Source: Lichenicola sp964247725
GTDB lineage: Bacteria; Pseudomonadota; Alphaproteobacteria; Acetobacterales; Acetobacteraceae
DNA: 64,000 nt
Assembly: GCA_964247725.1 (NCBI GenBank)
Contig: CAXTVM010000003.1
Span: 62,001-126,000, forward strand
Direction of reading: 5' to 3'
The position numbers were made by a program, and so were the translations under genes. The notes under the pieces are model-generated. The model saw nothing but the letters and a program-made list of their open reading frames with translations. It searched no databases and was not told the origin of the DNA. Each line of letters starts with the position of its first letter. The stretch's first letter is position 1. Of this stretch, positions 43,965 to 52,391 are shown in pieces.

Positions 43965-44680
43965 GCCGCGTCGGCGCGGGCGGCGACGCGCTCCAGGGCC
44001 CCCTCGATCGCCGGCATCGCCGCCTCCCAGCGCCGCGCCTCGACCAGCAGCGGCCCGGAGCAGACGATCCGGCCGCGCCCGAACGGCAGCGGCAGCCGCA
44101 TGCGGTCCCAGGAGCCGAGCCGGTGCCCCGGGCGGCAGCAGGCGGCGACCGCGAACACCGGCGCCTGCGACAGCGCCGCCAGCCGCGCCACCCCGGGCTG
44201 CAGCCGCCGCCGCGGCCCGCGCGGCCCGTCCGGGGTGATGGCGACGAGGCTGCCCTCGCGCAGCGACCCGAGCAGGCTGCGCAACGCCGCGGCGCCCCCC
44301 TTCGCCTTCACGCCCGGCTTGTGTCCCCCTGGCTTGTGCCCTCCTTGCTTGTGCTCGGACGAGCCGGCCACCGTGTCCACGTTCCAGCGCCGCACGATGT
44401 CGGTGATCAGGCGGCCGTCGCGGTGCCGGCTGATCAGCACCGTCATCGCCATCGACGGCCGGGTCCGCCGCGCGTGCCACAGCAGCGCCGGGCTCAGCGG
44501 CAGGAACTCGTGCCAGAACGCGACGATGGCGCTGCCGCCGTCCGGCGCGAACAGCCGGCGCGCGGTCTCGTCCGGCGCCTCCACGGTCCAGCGCGTGGTC
44601 AGCAGCGCCAGGCGCAGGTACCAGTCGAGGAGGCGTGCGGCAGCCTGCCGGGCCCGCGCGCTGTTCAGCAGCCGCTTCAT
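43961..44680 (-). CDS. DUF374 lysophospholipid acyltransferase-family protein
   Basis: A 239-residue protein of the DUF374 group (LPLAT fold). AIVAFWHEFLPLSPAL holds the His motif, VLISRHRDGRLITDIVRRW is typical, and ITPDGPRGPRR is the substrate-binding motif. Residues 110-124 are an odd insertion of three tandem HK(Q/P)G(G/V) repeats, between the GSS and KGGAAALRSLL segments that normally adjoin. It lies 15 bp downstream of aroC and overlaps waaA. In alphaproteobacteria the family is linked to lipid A or outer-membrane lipids; activity here is unproven. Confidence 0.87.
   Translation of the reverse strand: MKRLLNSARARQAAARLLDWYLRLALLTTRWTVEAPDETARRLFAPDGGSAIVAFWHEFLPLSPALLWHARRTRPSMAMTVLISRHRDGRLITDIVRRWNVDTVAGSSEHKQGGHKPGGHKPGVKAKGGAAALRSLLGSLREGSLVAITPDGPRGPRRRLQPGVARLAALSQAPVFAVAACCRPGHRLGSWDRMRLPLPFGRGRIVCSGPLLVEARRWEAAMPAIEGALERVAARADAA
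44309..44353. repeat. Three 15-bp tandem repeats inside the DUF374 gene
   Basis: On the minus strand CACAAGCAAGGAGGG, CACAAGCCAGGGGGA and CACAAGCCGGGCGTG follow one another in frame, encoding HKQGG-HKPGG-HKPGV. The copies differ at several positions each. Confidence 0.85.
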
Positions 44681-44695
44681 CGCGGAGGTGCCGCC

Positions 44696-45769
44696 TCAGC
44701 GGCCGGTCTGGCCGCGGTGGCGCAGCAGGTGGTCGGCCAGCACGCAGGCCAGCATCGCCTCCCCGACCGGCACCGCGCGGATGCCGACGCAGGGGTCGTG
44801 CCGGCCCCGGGTCGCCACCGCCGCCTCTTCGCCGCCACGCGTCACCGAGGCCACCGGGGTCAGGATCGAGCTGGTCGGCTTGACCGCGAACCGCGCCACC
44901 ACCGGCTGTCCGGTCGAGATGCCGCCCAGGATGCCGCCAGCCCGGTTGGAGCCGAACGCCACCCGCCCGTCCTCCATCGCCATCGCGTCGGCGTTCTCCT
45001 CGCCGGCCAGCTCCGCCGCCGCGAAGCCGGCGCCGATCTCGACGCCCTTCACCGCATTGATGCCCATCAGCGCCGCCGCCAGGTCGGCGTCCAGCTTGCC
45101 GTAGAGCGGCGCCCCCAGCCCGGGCGGCACACCGTCGGCCTGCAGCTCGATCACCGCGCCGATCGAGGAGCCGGCCTTGCGCACCCGGTCGAGGCAGTCC
45201 TCCCAGACCGGCACCGTGCCGGCATCCGGGCAGCCGAACGGGTTGCGGCCCACCTCGTCCCAGTCCCAGCGCGCCGGGTCGACCGCGTGCGGGCCGATCC
45301 GCACCAGCGCGCCGCGGATGCGGACCCCGGCCCCCAGCACCAGCCGCGCCACCGCCCCTGCCGCCACCCGGGTCGCGGTCTCGCGGGCCGAGGCGCGGCC
45401 GCCGCCGCGCGGGTCGCGCAGCCCGTACTTCAGCTCGTAGGCGAGGTCGGCGTGGCCGGGGCGGTATCGGTCGGCGATGTCGCCGTAATCCTGGCTGCGC
45501 TGGTCGGCGTTCTCGATCAGCAGCGAGATCGGCGTGCCGGTGGTGCGGCCCTCGTAGGTGCCGGACAGGATGCGCACCAGGTCCGGCTCGCGCCGCTGCG
45601 TGGTGTGGCGCGACTGCCCCGGCCGCCGCCGGTCGAGATGGGGCTGGATGTCGGCCTCCGACAGCGCGATCCCCGGCGGGCAGCCGTCGACCACGCAGCC
45701 GATCGCCGGGCCGTGGCTCTCGCCCCAGCTGGTGACGCGGAACAGGTGGCCGTGGCTGTTGTGCGACAA
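44696..45769 (-). CDS. aroC: Chorismate synthase
   Basis: A 357-residue FMN-dependent enzyme making chorismate, the last shikimate step. The N-terminal GHLFRVTSWGESHGPAIG is the first signature. RPGHADLAYELKYGLRDPRGGGRASARETA is the central one, and GGISTGQPVVARFAVKPTSSI is near the end. The start is TTG 45769 with AGGA about 10 bp upstream; no ATG precedes the conserved N-terminus. It sits between fabI and the DUF374-waaA-lpxK-lpxL genes on the same strand, probably in one transcript. Confidence 0.95.
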   Translation of the reverse strand: MSHNSHGHLFRVTSWGESHGPAIGCVVDGCPPGIALSEADIQPHLDRRRPGQSRHTTQRREPDLVRILSGTYEGRTTGTPISLLIENADQRSQDYGDIADRYRPGHADLAYELKYGLRDPRGGGRASARETATRVAAGAVARLVLGAGVRIRGALVRIGPHAVDPARWDWDEVGRNPFGCPDAGTVPVWEDCLDRVRKAGSSIGAVIELQADGVPPGLGAPLYGKLDADLAAALMGINAVKGVEIGAGFAAAELAGEENADAMAMEDGRVAFGSNRAGGILGGISTGQPVVARFAVKPTSSILTPVASVTRGGEEAAVATRGRHDPCVGIRAVPVGEAMLACVLADHLLRHRGQTGR

Positions 45770-45794
45770 GGGGGCGTCCTGGCCGATCCCCTGC

Positions 45795-46634
45795 TCAGTC
45801 CTTGACCACCGCGATGTCCGGCGCGGTCGGGTTCTTCATGCCGACCAGGTGGTAGCCGCTGTCGACGTGGTGCACCTCGCCGGTGACCCCGCCGGACAGG
45901 TCCGACAGCAGGTAGAGCCCGGCGCCGCCGACCTCGTCGACGCTGACGTTGCGCTCCAGCGGCGCGTTCAGCTGGTTCCACTTCAGGATGTAGCTGAAGT
46001 CGCCGATGCCGCTCGCCGCCAGCGTCTTGATCGGCCCTGCCGAGATCGCGTTGACCCGGATGCCGTCGCGGCCGAGGTCGGCCGCCATGTAGCGCACCGA
46101 AGCCTCCAGCGCCGCCTTGGCGACGCCCATCATGTTGTAGTGCGGCATCACCCGTTCCGCCCCCAGGTAGCTCAGCGTCAGCATCGAGCCGCCGCGATCC
46201 ATCAGCGCGCTGGCCCGCCGGGCCAGGGCGGTGAACGAGTAGCAGGAGATGTCGATCGCCTGCAGGAACGCGTCGCGCGGGGTGTCGACGTAGCGGCCGC
46301 GCAGGTACTGCTTGTCGGCCCAGCCGATCGCGTGCACCAGGAAGTCGAGCCGGCCCCAATGCGTGGCGATGGCCTCGAAGGTGCGGTCCATCGCCGCGTC
46401 GTCCGACACGTCGCACGGCAGCACCACGGTGGCGCCGATGCCGTCGGCCAGCGGCCGCACCCGCTTCTCCAGCGCGTCGCCCTGGAAGGTGAAGGCGAGC
46501 TCGGCCCCCTGCGCCGCGCAGGCCGACGCGATCCCCCAGGCGATCGAGCGGTTGTTGGCGACGCCCATGATCAGCCCGCGCTTGCCCTGCATCAGGGTGC
46601 CGCGGAGGGGAAGGTTGCTGGGACCCTCTGGCAT
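45795..46634 (-). CDS. fabI: Enoyl-[acyl-carrier-protein] reductase (NADH)
   Basis: A 279-residue short-chain dehydrogenase-like enzyme of fatty-acid elongation. GKRGLIMGVANNRSIAWGIA is the FabI-type NADH-binding loop. LTLSYLGAERVMPHYNMMGVAKAALE contains the catalytic Tyr-Lys pair, and AGPIKTLAASGI precedes the substrate loop. It starts at ATG 46634 and leads the leftward fabI-aroC-lipid A gene run. Such enzymes are the usual triclosan target. Confidence 0.95.
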   Translation of the reverse strand: MPEGPSNLPLRGTLMQGKRGLIMGVANNRSIAWGIASACAAQGAELAFTFQGDALEKRVRPLADGIGATVVLPCDVSDDAAMDRTFEAIATHWGRLDFLVHAIGWADKQYLRGRYVDTPRDAFLQAIDISCYSFTALARRASALMDRGGSMLTLSYLGAERVMPHYNMMGVAKAALEASVRYMAADLGRDGIRVNAISAGPIKTLAASGIGDFSYILKWNQLNAPLERNVSVDEVGGAGLYLLSDLSGGVTGEVHHVDSGYHLVGMKNPTAPDIAVVKD

Positions 46635-46781
46635 GGCGGCCTCGATCTCGATACCTGGACGCGAGCCGGCGCGGGATGCGCCCGGTCGACGGCCGGCGGC
46701 TTGTTTCGTGGTCGCACACCGCCCCTGGCGGGACAAGTCCTGCCTGTGGGCGCCGCCGGGGCTATCGCATTGGGGGCGAGG

Positions 46782-46857
46782 AAGGCCGGGGCGCTTCCCT
46801 GGACCCGTTGGGCCCCGCGGCCCCAGTGGGGTCCAGGGGCGAAGCCCCTGGCCTTGG
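46782..46857. repeat. Palindromic repeat (R7), fabI-pdxH
   Basis: AAGGCCGGGGCGCTTCCCTGGACCCGTTGGGCC is followed by an inverted GGGGTCCAGGGGCGAAGCCCCTGGCCTT. The left arm has diverged (CCGGGG for CCAGGG); the right is intact. It lies in the divergent promoter region between fabI and pdxH. Confidence 0.82.
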
Positions 46858-46921
46858 CGTGGCACCCGCACGTGCCCAGGTTCCGCAACGCGGGGCCGTG
46901 CCCCCGGGGAGCCCGAGGACG

Positions 46922-47524
46922 ATGCCGGATTCAGCGCTGGAAGCCGTATCCAACCCGATCGCGCTGTTCCGCGCCTGGCTCGAGGAGGCCGCGGCCAGCG
47001 AGCCGAACGATCCGAACGCGGTGGCGCTGGCGACGGCGTCGCGCGGCGGCATGCCGTCGGTCCGCATGGTGCTGCTCAAGGACGTCGACGACCGCGGCTT
47101 CGTCTTCTACACCAACACGCAGAGCCGCAAGGCCGAGCAGCTCGCCGAGACCCGCACCGCGGCGCTGCTGTTCCACTGGAAGACGCTGCGCCGTCAGGTC
47201 CGGGTCGAAGGCCCGGTCGAGACCGTCACCGAGGCCGAGGCGGACGCCTACTTCGACAGCCGCGCCCGCATCTCCCGCCTGGGCGCCGTCGCTTCCGACC
47301 AGTCGCGGCCGCTGCCCGACCGCGCCGAGCTGGAGCGCCGGGTCGCCGAGGCCGATGCACGCTATCCGGGCGACACGGTGCCGCGGCCCCGGCACTGGTC
47401 CGGCTACCGGGTGCTGCCGGACGTGATCGAGTTCTGGCGCGACATGCCGTTTCGGCTGCACGACCGCATGGTCTATCGCCGCGAGAGCGAGGCGGGCTGG
47501 CAGACGATGCGCCTGTATCCCTGA
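46922..47524 (+). CDS. pdxH: Pyridoxamine/pyridoxine 5'-phosphate oxidase
   Basis: A 200-residue FMN enzyme producing pyridoxal phosphate. MPSVRMVLLKDVDDRGFVFYTNTQSRKAEQL contains the FMN-binding RxVLLK block, ALLFHWKTLRRQVRVEGPVE the second, and the C-terminus WQTMRLYP is the expected R-L-x-P ending. Start ATG 46922; open frame upstream is repeat sequence. It supplies the cofactor of TrpB. Confidence 0.95.
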   Translation: MPDSALEAVSNPIALFRAWLEEAAASEPNDPNAVALATASRGGMPSVRMVLLKDVDDRGFVFYTNTQSRKAEQLAETRTAALLFHWKTLRRQVRVEGPVETVTEAEADAYFDSRARISRLGAVASDQSRPLPDRAELERRVAEADARYPGDTVPRPRHWSGYRVLPDVIEFWRDMPFRLHDRMVYRRESEAGWQTMRLYP

Positions 47525-47593
47525 GCCGTTACCCCTGAGCCGGGGCCGGCCCCGTCGCCGTCGGGATGGACGGCGGCGGGGTCTGGCCTGCCG

Positions 47594-48367
47594 TCAGACG
47601 GTCGCCGGCTCCACGGCCGGGGTCGGCGTGGGCGCCGGCCGCGACGACTGGATCGGCTCGCCGACCGGCTGCGGTGCCAGGCGGGCGGTGTCGGTGAGCA
47701 TCTCCAGCCGGCCGGTCACCTGGCCGCCGTCCTCGACCTGCAGCCGCCGGCACTTGGCAGTGCCGATCAGGCGGCCGGTGGCCCGGATGGTGAGGTTGCC
47801 GCGCGCCGTCAGTGTGCCGTCGACGGTGCCGGCGAGTTCGGCGTCCTCCACCTCGATCTCGCCTCGCAGCACGCCTCCCGGTGCCACCGCGAGCTCGGTC
47901 GCATGGATCATCGAGGCCTCGACCGTGCCCTCCACCACCAGCCGCTCGGCGTCCTGCACCACGCCCTGGACGCTGATGCCGCGGCCGACCACCAGGGTGC
48001 GGCGCTCGCTGACGTCCTTGCGGGCCTGCGCGCCCGGGGCCCCGCCCGGGGCGCCCGGCATCTGCGGCCGCATGCCGGGGGCGGAGCCCGGCGCCGGACC
48101 GGATGGGGCGCTACCGGTGACGGGCGGGGTGGGCGGTGCGGGGAACGGCGAGCGACCCATCTGGGTCTCCTTGGTTGCAGGGATGGCGGGCGTGCCGGAT
48201 TTGGGGGCGGAACTGGGGGACGCGAAGGATGCGCCGGGGCGGTCGGCCGGCTGACCCCCGGCCTGCGCCTGGCCGGTGGTCGGCGCCTGGGGGATCGCCG
48301 CGATCGGCACCTGCGCCTGGGATACCGCGGGCGCGCCCGCTTCGTCAGGTTTGCGTCGTTTGAACAC
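47594..48367 (-). CDS. Bactofilin (polymer-forming cytoskeletal protein)
   Basis: A 257-residue protein with a bactofilin core (about residues 120-225) of beta-helix repeats: TLVVGRGISVQGVVQDAERLVVEGTVEASMI, GVLRGEIEVEDAELAGTVDGTLTARGNLTIRATGRLIG. It is flanked by long Pro/Ala/Gly-rich disordered tails. The start chosen is GTG 48367 (then FKRRKPDEAG), matching the common MFKRRK-type N-terminus and preceded by a G-rich ribosome site. Bactofilins form membrane-associated filaments that guide cell-wall enzymes. Confidence 0.9.
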   Translation of the reverse strand: MFKRRKPDEAGAPAVSQAQVPIAAIPQAPTTGQAQAGGQPADRPGASFASPSSAPKSGTPAIPATKETQMGRSPFPAPPTPPVTGSAPSGPAPGSAPGMRPQMPGAPGGAPGAQARKDVSERRTLVVGRGISVQGVVQDAERLVVEGTVEASMIHATELAVAPGGVLRGEIEVEDAELAGTVDGTLTARGNLTIRATGRLIGTAKCRRLQVEDGGQVTGRLEMLTDTARLAPQPVGEPIQSSRPAPTPTPAVEPATV

Positions 48368-48576
48368 ATCGCCCCCCGGCTGTGTTGTCGATCTCGGCCC
48401 GGACGAGAGGCCTCGTCCGCTGCATGCCCCCACGCGAACGTCGGGACCGGTTCCGCCTTACACGCAGCGGCCATCCGCGGACAAGCGTCAAGGCGGGCCT
48501 AATCGATCGCGGACGCGTTCGATTGCCCGGCGGCAGGGCGGGTGGTAGCGGAGGCCGCCCGCCGGAGACCGCTGCC

Positions 48577-49584
48577 TTGAGCCTGGACACCATCACGCAC
48601 GATGCGCGCTACGACCTGCTGGGCATCGGCAACGCGATCGTCGACGTGCTGGCGGTGGTCCCTGCCGGCCTGCCCGAGGCGCACGGGCTGGTTCCCGGCA
48701 GCATGAACCTGATCGACGCCGACCGCGCCGACGCCCTCTACGCGATGCTGGAGCGACGCCAGCAGACCGGCGGCGGCTCGGCTGCGAACAGCTGCGTGGT
48801 GGCGTCGCTGCTCGGCGCGCGCACCGCCTATCTGGGGCTGGTCGCCGACGACGCGCTCGGCCACGCCTTCACGACCGACCTGCAGGCGGCCGGCATCCAC
48901 GCCCCGGCGCGGCCGCTGCCGGCCGAGCGCGCCCAGGGCCGCGGCACCGCGCGCTGCCTGATCCTGGTGACGCCGGACGGCCAGCGCACCATGAATACCT
49001 ATCTCGGCGCCTGCACGGCACTCGGCCCGGACGAGATCGACGCCGACCTCGTGCGGGCGTCGGCCATCACCTACCTGGAGGGCTACCTGTTCGATCCGCC
49101 GGAGGCGCAGGACGCGTTCCGGCAGGCGGCCAGCCTGTCCCATGCCGCCGGGCGCGCCGTCGCGCTGTCGCTGTCCGACCCGTTCTGCGTCGACCGCCAC
49201 CGCATCGCCTTCCGGGCCCTCGCCGCCGGCCACGTCGACATCCTGTTCGCCAACGAGGACGAGATCGTCTCGCTGTATCAGGCCGGCGGCTTCGAGGAGG
49301 CCGCCGCTCACGCCGCCCGCGAGGTCGAGCTCGCGGTGCTGACCCGCTCCGAGCGCGGCAGCGTGGTGTTCCGCCGCGGCGAGCGCACCGACGTGGCGGC
49401 GGTGCCGACCCGGGTGGTCGACAGCACCGGCGCCGGCGACGCCTACGCGGCGGGCTTCCTGGCCGGGCTCGCCGCGGGCCGGCCGATCGCCGAGTGCGGC
49501 CGCATCGGCAGCGTCGCCGCCGCGGAGGTGATCTCGCATCTCGGCGCCCGGCCGCAGGCGGACCTGCGGGCGCTGGTGGGATAA
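48577..49584 (+). CDS. PfkB-family carbohydrate/adenosine kinase
   Basis: A 335-residue ribokinase-fold kinase. YDLLGIGNAIVDVLAVV is the N-terminal start. GGGSAANSCVVASLLGARTAYLG is PfkB signature 1. VVDSTGAGDAYAAGFLAGLAAG carries the anion hole and the catalytic Asp (signature 2). Alphaproteobacterial relatives are annotated adenosine kinase, but the substrate is not fixed by these motifs. The start is TTG 48577, preceded by GGAG at 9 bp; there is no ATG close to the conserved N-terminus. Confidence 0.88.
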   Translation: MSLDTITHDARYDLLGIGNAIVDVLAVVPAGLPEAHGLVPGSMNLIDADRADALYAMLERRQQTGGGSAANSCVVASLLGARTAYLGLVADDALGHAFTTDLQAAGIHAPARPLPAERAQGRGTARCLILVTPDGQRTMNTYLGACTALGPDEIDADLVRASAITYLEGYLFDPPEAQDAFRQAASLSHAAGRAVALSLSDPFCVDRHRIAFRALAAGHVDILFANEDEIVSLYQAGGFEEAAAHAAREVELAVLTRSERGSVVFRRGERTDVAAVPTRVVDSTGAGDAYAAGFLAGLAAGRPIAECGRIGSVAAAEVISHLGARPQADLRALVG

Positions 49585-49587
49585 GGT

Positions 49588-49693
49588 AAGGCCAGGGGCT
49601 CTGCCAAAGGCTCGCCTTTGGAAACCTTAACTTAAGAAATCGGGTCCTGGGGCCGCTGGCCCCAGCGGGGCCAGGGGCAGCGCCCCTGGCCTT
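49588..49693. repeat. Two-armed palindromic repeat (R8), left arm truncated
   Basis: The left arm reads AAGGCCAGGGGCTCTGCC and then jumps directly to AAAGGCTCGCCTTTGGAAACC, so the second half of the usual first hairpin (CCTGGACCCC) is missing. The core CTTAACTTAAGAAATCGGG is present. The right side carries CTGGGGCC/GGCCCCAG and then CCAGGGGCAGCGCCCCTGGCCTT. It lies between the PfkB kinase and typA. Confidence 0.87.
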
Positions 49694-49836
49694 TCGCACC
49701 TGCACAAATAAGCGTGCAAACGCGGCGCCCCCGCCCTATCTAGCCGCCACACCATCATGAAGCCCAGGGCTCGTCGGCCCGCGGGCCGACGACGCATGCC
49801 AGTCCCGGATCAGCCCAAGACAGTCAGGTCGCACGC

Positions 49837-51663
49837 ATGGACATCCGCAACATCGCCATCATCGCCCACGTCGATCATGGCAAGACCACCCTGGTCGACC
49901 AGCTGCTGCGGCAGTCGGGCTCGTTCCGCGACAACCAGGTGGTGGCCGAGCGGGCGATGGACCGCAACGACCTCGAGCGCGAGCGCGGCATCACCATCCT
50001 GGCCAAGTGCACCAGCGTGGTCTGGAAGGACACCCGCATCAACATCATCGACACGCCGGGCCACGCCGACTTCGGCGGCGAGGTCGAGCGCATCCTGAAC
50101 ATGGTGGACGGCGCCATCGTGCTGGTCGACGCCGCCGAGGGCGCGCTGCCGCAGACCAAGTTCGTGCTGACCAAGGCGCTGGCGCGGGGGATCAAGCCGA
50201 TCGTGGTGGTGAACAAGGTCGACCGCCAGGACGCGCGCCCGGACGAGGTGCACACCGAGATGTTCGACCTGTTCGCGGCGCTGGGCGCCAACGACGAGCA
50301 GCTCGACTTCCCGATGCTGTTCGCGTCCGGCCGCCAGGGCTGGGCCGACGTCGCGCTGGACGGGCCGAAGAAGGACCTGGCGCCGCTCTACGACCTGGTG
50401 CTGAGCCACGTGCCGGCGCCCAAGCTCGACAAGGACGCGCCGTTCGCGATGGTCGCCTCGATCCTGGAGGCCGACAACTTCCTCGGCCGCGTGCTGACCG
50501 GCCGCGTCGAGCAGGGCCGCGCCCGCGTCAACATGCCGGTGCGCGTGCTGCGCGCCGATGGCTCGGTGGTGGAGACCGGGCGGCTGACCAAGCTGCTGTC
50601 GTTCCGCGGGCTGGAGCGGGTGCCGGCCGAGGAGGTCGAGGCGGGCGACATCGTCGCCGTCGCCGGCCTGTCCGAGGCCACCATCCCCGAGACCATCGCC
50701 TCTCCCGAGGTGACCGCGGCGCTGCCGGCGATCCCGGTCGACCCGCCGACGCTGTCGATGACCTTCCGCCTCAACGACGGCCCGCTCGGCGGCCGCGACG
50801 GCAAGAAGGTGACCTCGCGGCAGATCCGCGACCGGCTGTTCAAGGAGACCGAGGGCAACGTCGCCATCCGCGTCACCGACAGCCCCGAAAGCGAGGCGTT
50901 CGAGGTCGCCGGCCGCGGCGAGCTGCAGCTCGGCGTGCTGATCGAGCAGATGCGTCGCGAGGGCTTCGAGCTGTCGATCGGCCGGCCCCGCGTGCTGACC
51001 CGCGAGAACCCGGACACCGGTGATCGCGAGGAGCCGTTCGAGGAGGTGCTGGTCGACGTCGACGAGCCCTATTCCGGCGTGGTGGTCGAGAAGCTCTCGC
51101 TGCGCAAGGGCCAGATGCAGGACATGCGGCCGTCCGGCGGCGGCAAGGTGCGGCTCACCTTCCTGATCCCGTCGCGCGGCCTGATCGGCTACCACAACGA
51201 GTTCCTGACCGACACCCGCGGCACCGGCATCATGAACCGGCTGTTCGCCGGCTATCAGCCCTGGGCCGGCCCGATCGCCGGCCGGGTCAAGGGCTCGTTG
51301 ATCAGCTCCGAGGACGGGGCGGCGGTGCAGTACTCGCTGTTCTCGCTGCAGGAGCGCGGCCAGCTGTTCGTCGATCCGGGCGAGAAGGTCTATGTCGGCA
51401 TGATCCTGGGCGAACACTCCAGGGAGAACGACCTCGAGGTGAACCCGATTAAGGAGAAGAAGCTCACCAACATCCGCGCCGCCGGCAAGGACGAGGCGCT
51501 GCTGCTGACCCCGCCCCGCCGCATGAGCCTGGAGCAGGCGATCGCCTACATCGAGGACGACGAGCTGGTCGAGGTGACGCCGTCGGCGGTGCGGATCCGC
51601 AAGCGCTACCTGAACCCGAACGAGCGCAAGAAGATGGAGCGCCGGGGCGACAGCGCCGCGTAG
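49837..51663 (+). CDS. typA: GTP-binding protein TypA/BipA
   Basis: A 608-residue translational GTPase of the ribosome, involved in stress and cold-related ribosome assembly. AHVDHGKTTLVDQLL is the P-loop (11-17), RERGITILAKC the switch region, DTPGHADFGGEVER the G3 box and NKVDRQDA the G4 box. The EF-G-like domains and the BipA-specific C-terminus follow. The start is ATG 49837, preceded by a 252-bp leader that contains repeat R8. Confidence 0.96.
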   Translation: MDIRNIAIIAHVDHGKTTLVDQLLRQSGSFRDNQVVAERAMDRNDLERERGITILAKCTSVVWKDTRINIIDTPGHADFGGEVERILNMVDGAIVLVDAAEGALPQTKFVLTKALARGIKPIVVVNKVDRQDARPDEVHTEMFDLFAALGANDEQLDFPMLFASGRQGWADVALDGPKKDLAPLYDLVLSHVPAPKLDKDAPFAMVASILEADNFLGRVLTGRVEQGRARVNMPVRVLRADGSVVETGRLTKLLSFRGLERVPAEEVEAGDIVAVAGLSEATIPETIASPEVTAALPAIPVDPPTLSMTFRLNDGPLGGRDGKKVTSRQIRDRLFKETEGNVAIRVTDSPESEAFEVAGRGELQLGVLIEQMRREGFELSIGRPRVLTRENPDTGDREEPFEEVLVDVDEPYSGVVVEKLSLRKGQMQDMRPSGGGKVRLTFLIPSRGLIGYHNEFLTDTRGTGIMNRLFAGYQPWAGPIAGRVKGSLISSEDGAAVQYSLFSLQERGQLFVDPGEKVYVGMILGEHSRENDLEVNPIKEKKLTNIRAAGKDEALLLTPPRRMSLEQAIAYIEDDELVEVTPSAVRIRKRYLNPNERKKMERRGDSAA

Positions 51664-51959
51664 GCGGCCGATCGACACGAAATAAGGCGGCCGTCTCCCC
51701 CTTGGATCCGTTGCGTTTCAAGAGGCTAGGTCGCCACAGGCGGCCAACCTGCCGCAATTGCCTCCGAAATGACATGATCGAGCCTCGGATGGCGTCTGGA
51801 ATGTGTTGTATTTCAGGCGCCTGCGCCGGAAACCTGGGGGTGCGGCCGAACTTTCACCGGCGACGCGGATGGGTCGCCATGATATGACCTGCGCGCGCAC
51901 CGAAACCCTGCCAGGGGCCGGCACCGCACGAACGCCCGTCCCATCTCCCGGAGACTTTC
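51664..51959. other. 296-bp intergenic stretch between typA and the secreted Thr-rich protein
   Basis: No convincing gene or repeat-family copy on either strand. A CGGAG ribosome site lies just before the downstream ATG. Short AT-richer patches (for example around 51770-51815, with GAAATGACATGAT and TGTTGTATTTC) could hold the promoter. Confidence 0.4.
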
Positions 51960-52244
51960 ATGACCTACACGACCCGGTTCTTCGCCGCCCTGTCGACCGC
52001 CGCCCTGCTGGGGACCGCGGTGCCGGCCGTCGCCCAGACGACCACCGCGCCGAGCGCGCCGACCACGACGGCTCCCACCACCGCGGCGCCGACCACGACG
52101 GCTCCCGACGCCGGCTCGACCTCGAGCCCGACCGACAGCACGACGCCCAAGAAGACCACGCATCACAAGAAGTCCACGAAGAAGCACAAGAAGGCGGCTC
52201 CGACCACGGATTCGACCAGCTCGACCGCGCCGTCAGGCCAGTAA
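51960..52244 (+). CDS. Small secreted Thr/Ala/Pro-rich protein with a basic C-terminus
   Basis: A 94-residue protein. Residues 1-25 are a textbook Sec signal peptide (TRFFAALSTAALLGTAVPAVAQ). The mature part is low complexity: TTTAPSAPTTTAPTTAAPTTTAP repeats, then the basic segment KKTTHHKKSTKKHKKAAP. No domain recognised. Similar small Thr/Lys-rich periplasmic proteins occur in acetic-acid-type bacteria, but the role is unknown. CCCGGAGAC precedes ATG 51960, a good ribosome site. Confidence 0.7.
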   Translation: MTYTTRFFAALSTAALLGTAVPAVAQTTTAPSAPTTTAPTTAAPTTTAPDAGSTSSPTDSTTPKKTTHHKKSTKKHKKAAPTTDSTSSTAPSGQ

Positions 52245-52391
52245 CCGACCGGCAACCGGCCGGTCGAACGCCGGCACGGCTCGCCTTCGGGCCCGTCGGC
52301 GGCGACGTCCGCATCGCGACGCCGCCGCGCCGGGCCGTCCGCCGCCGGGCGCGGGGACCGGCTCCGCGCGGTCCCCGCCTCGCCTCCAACC

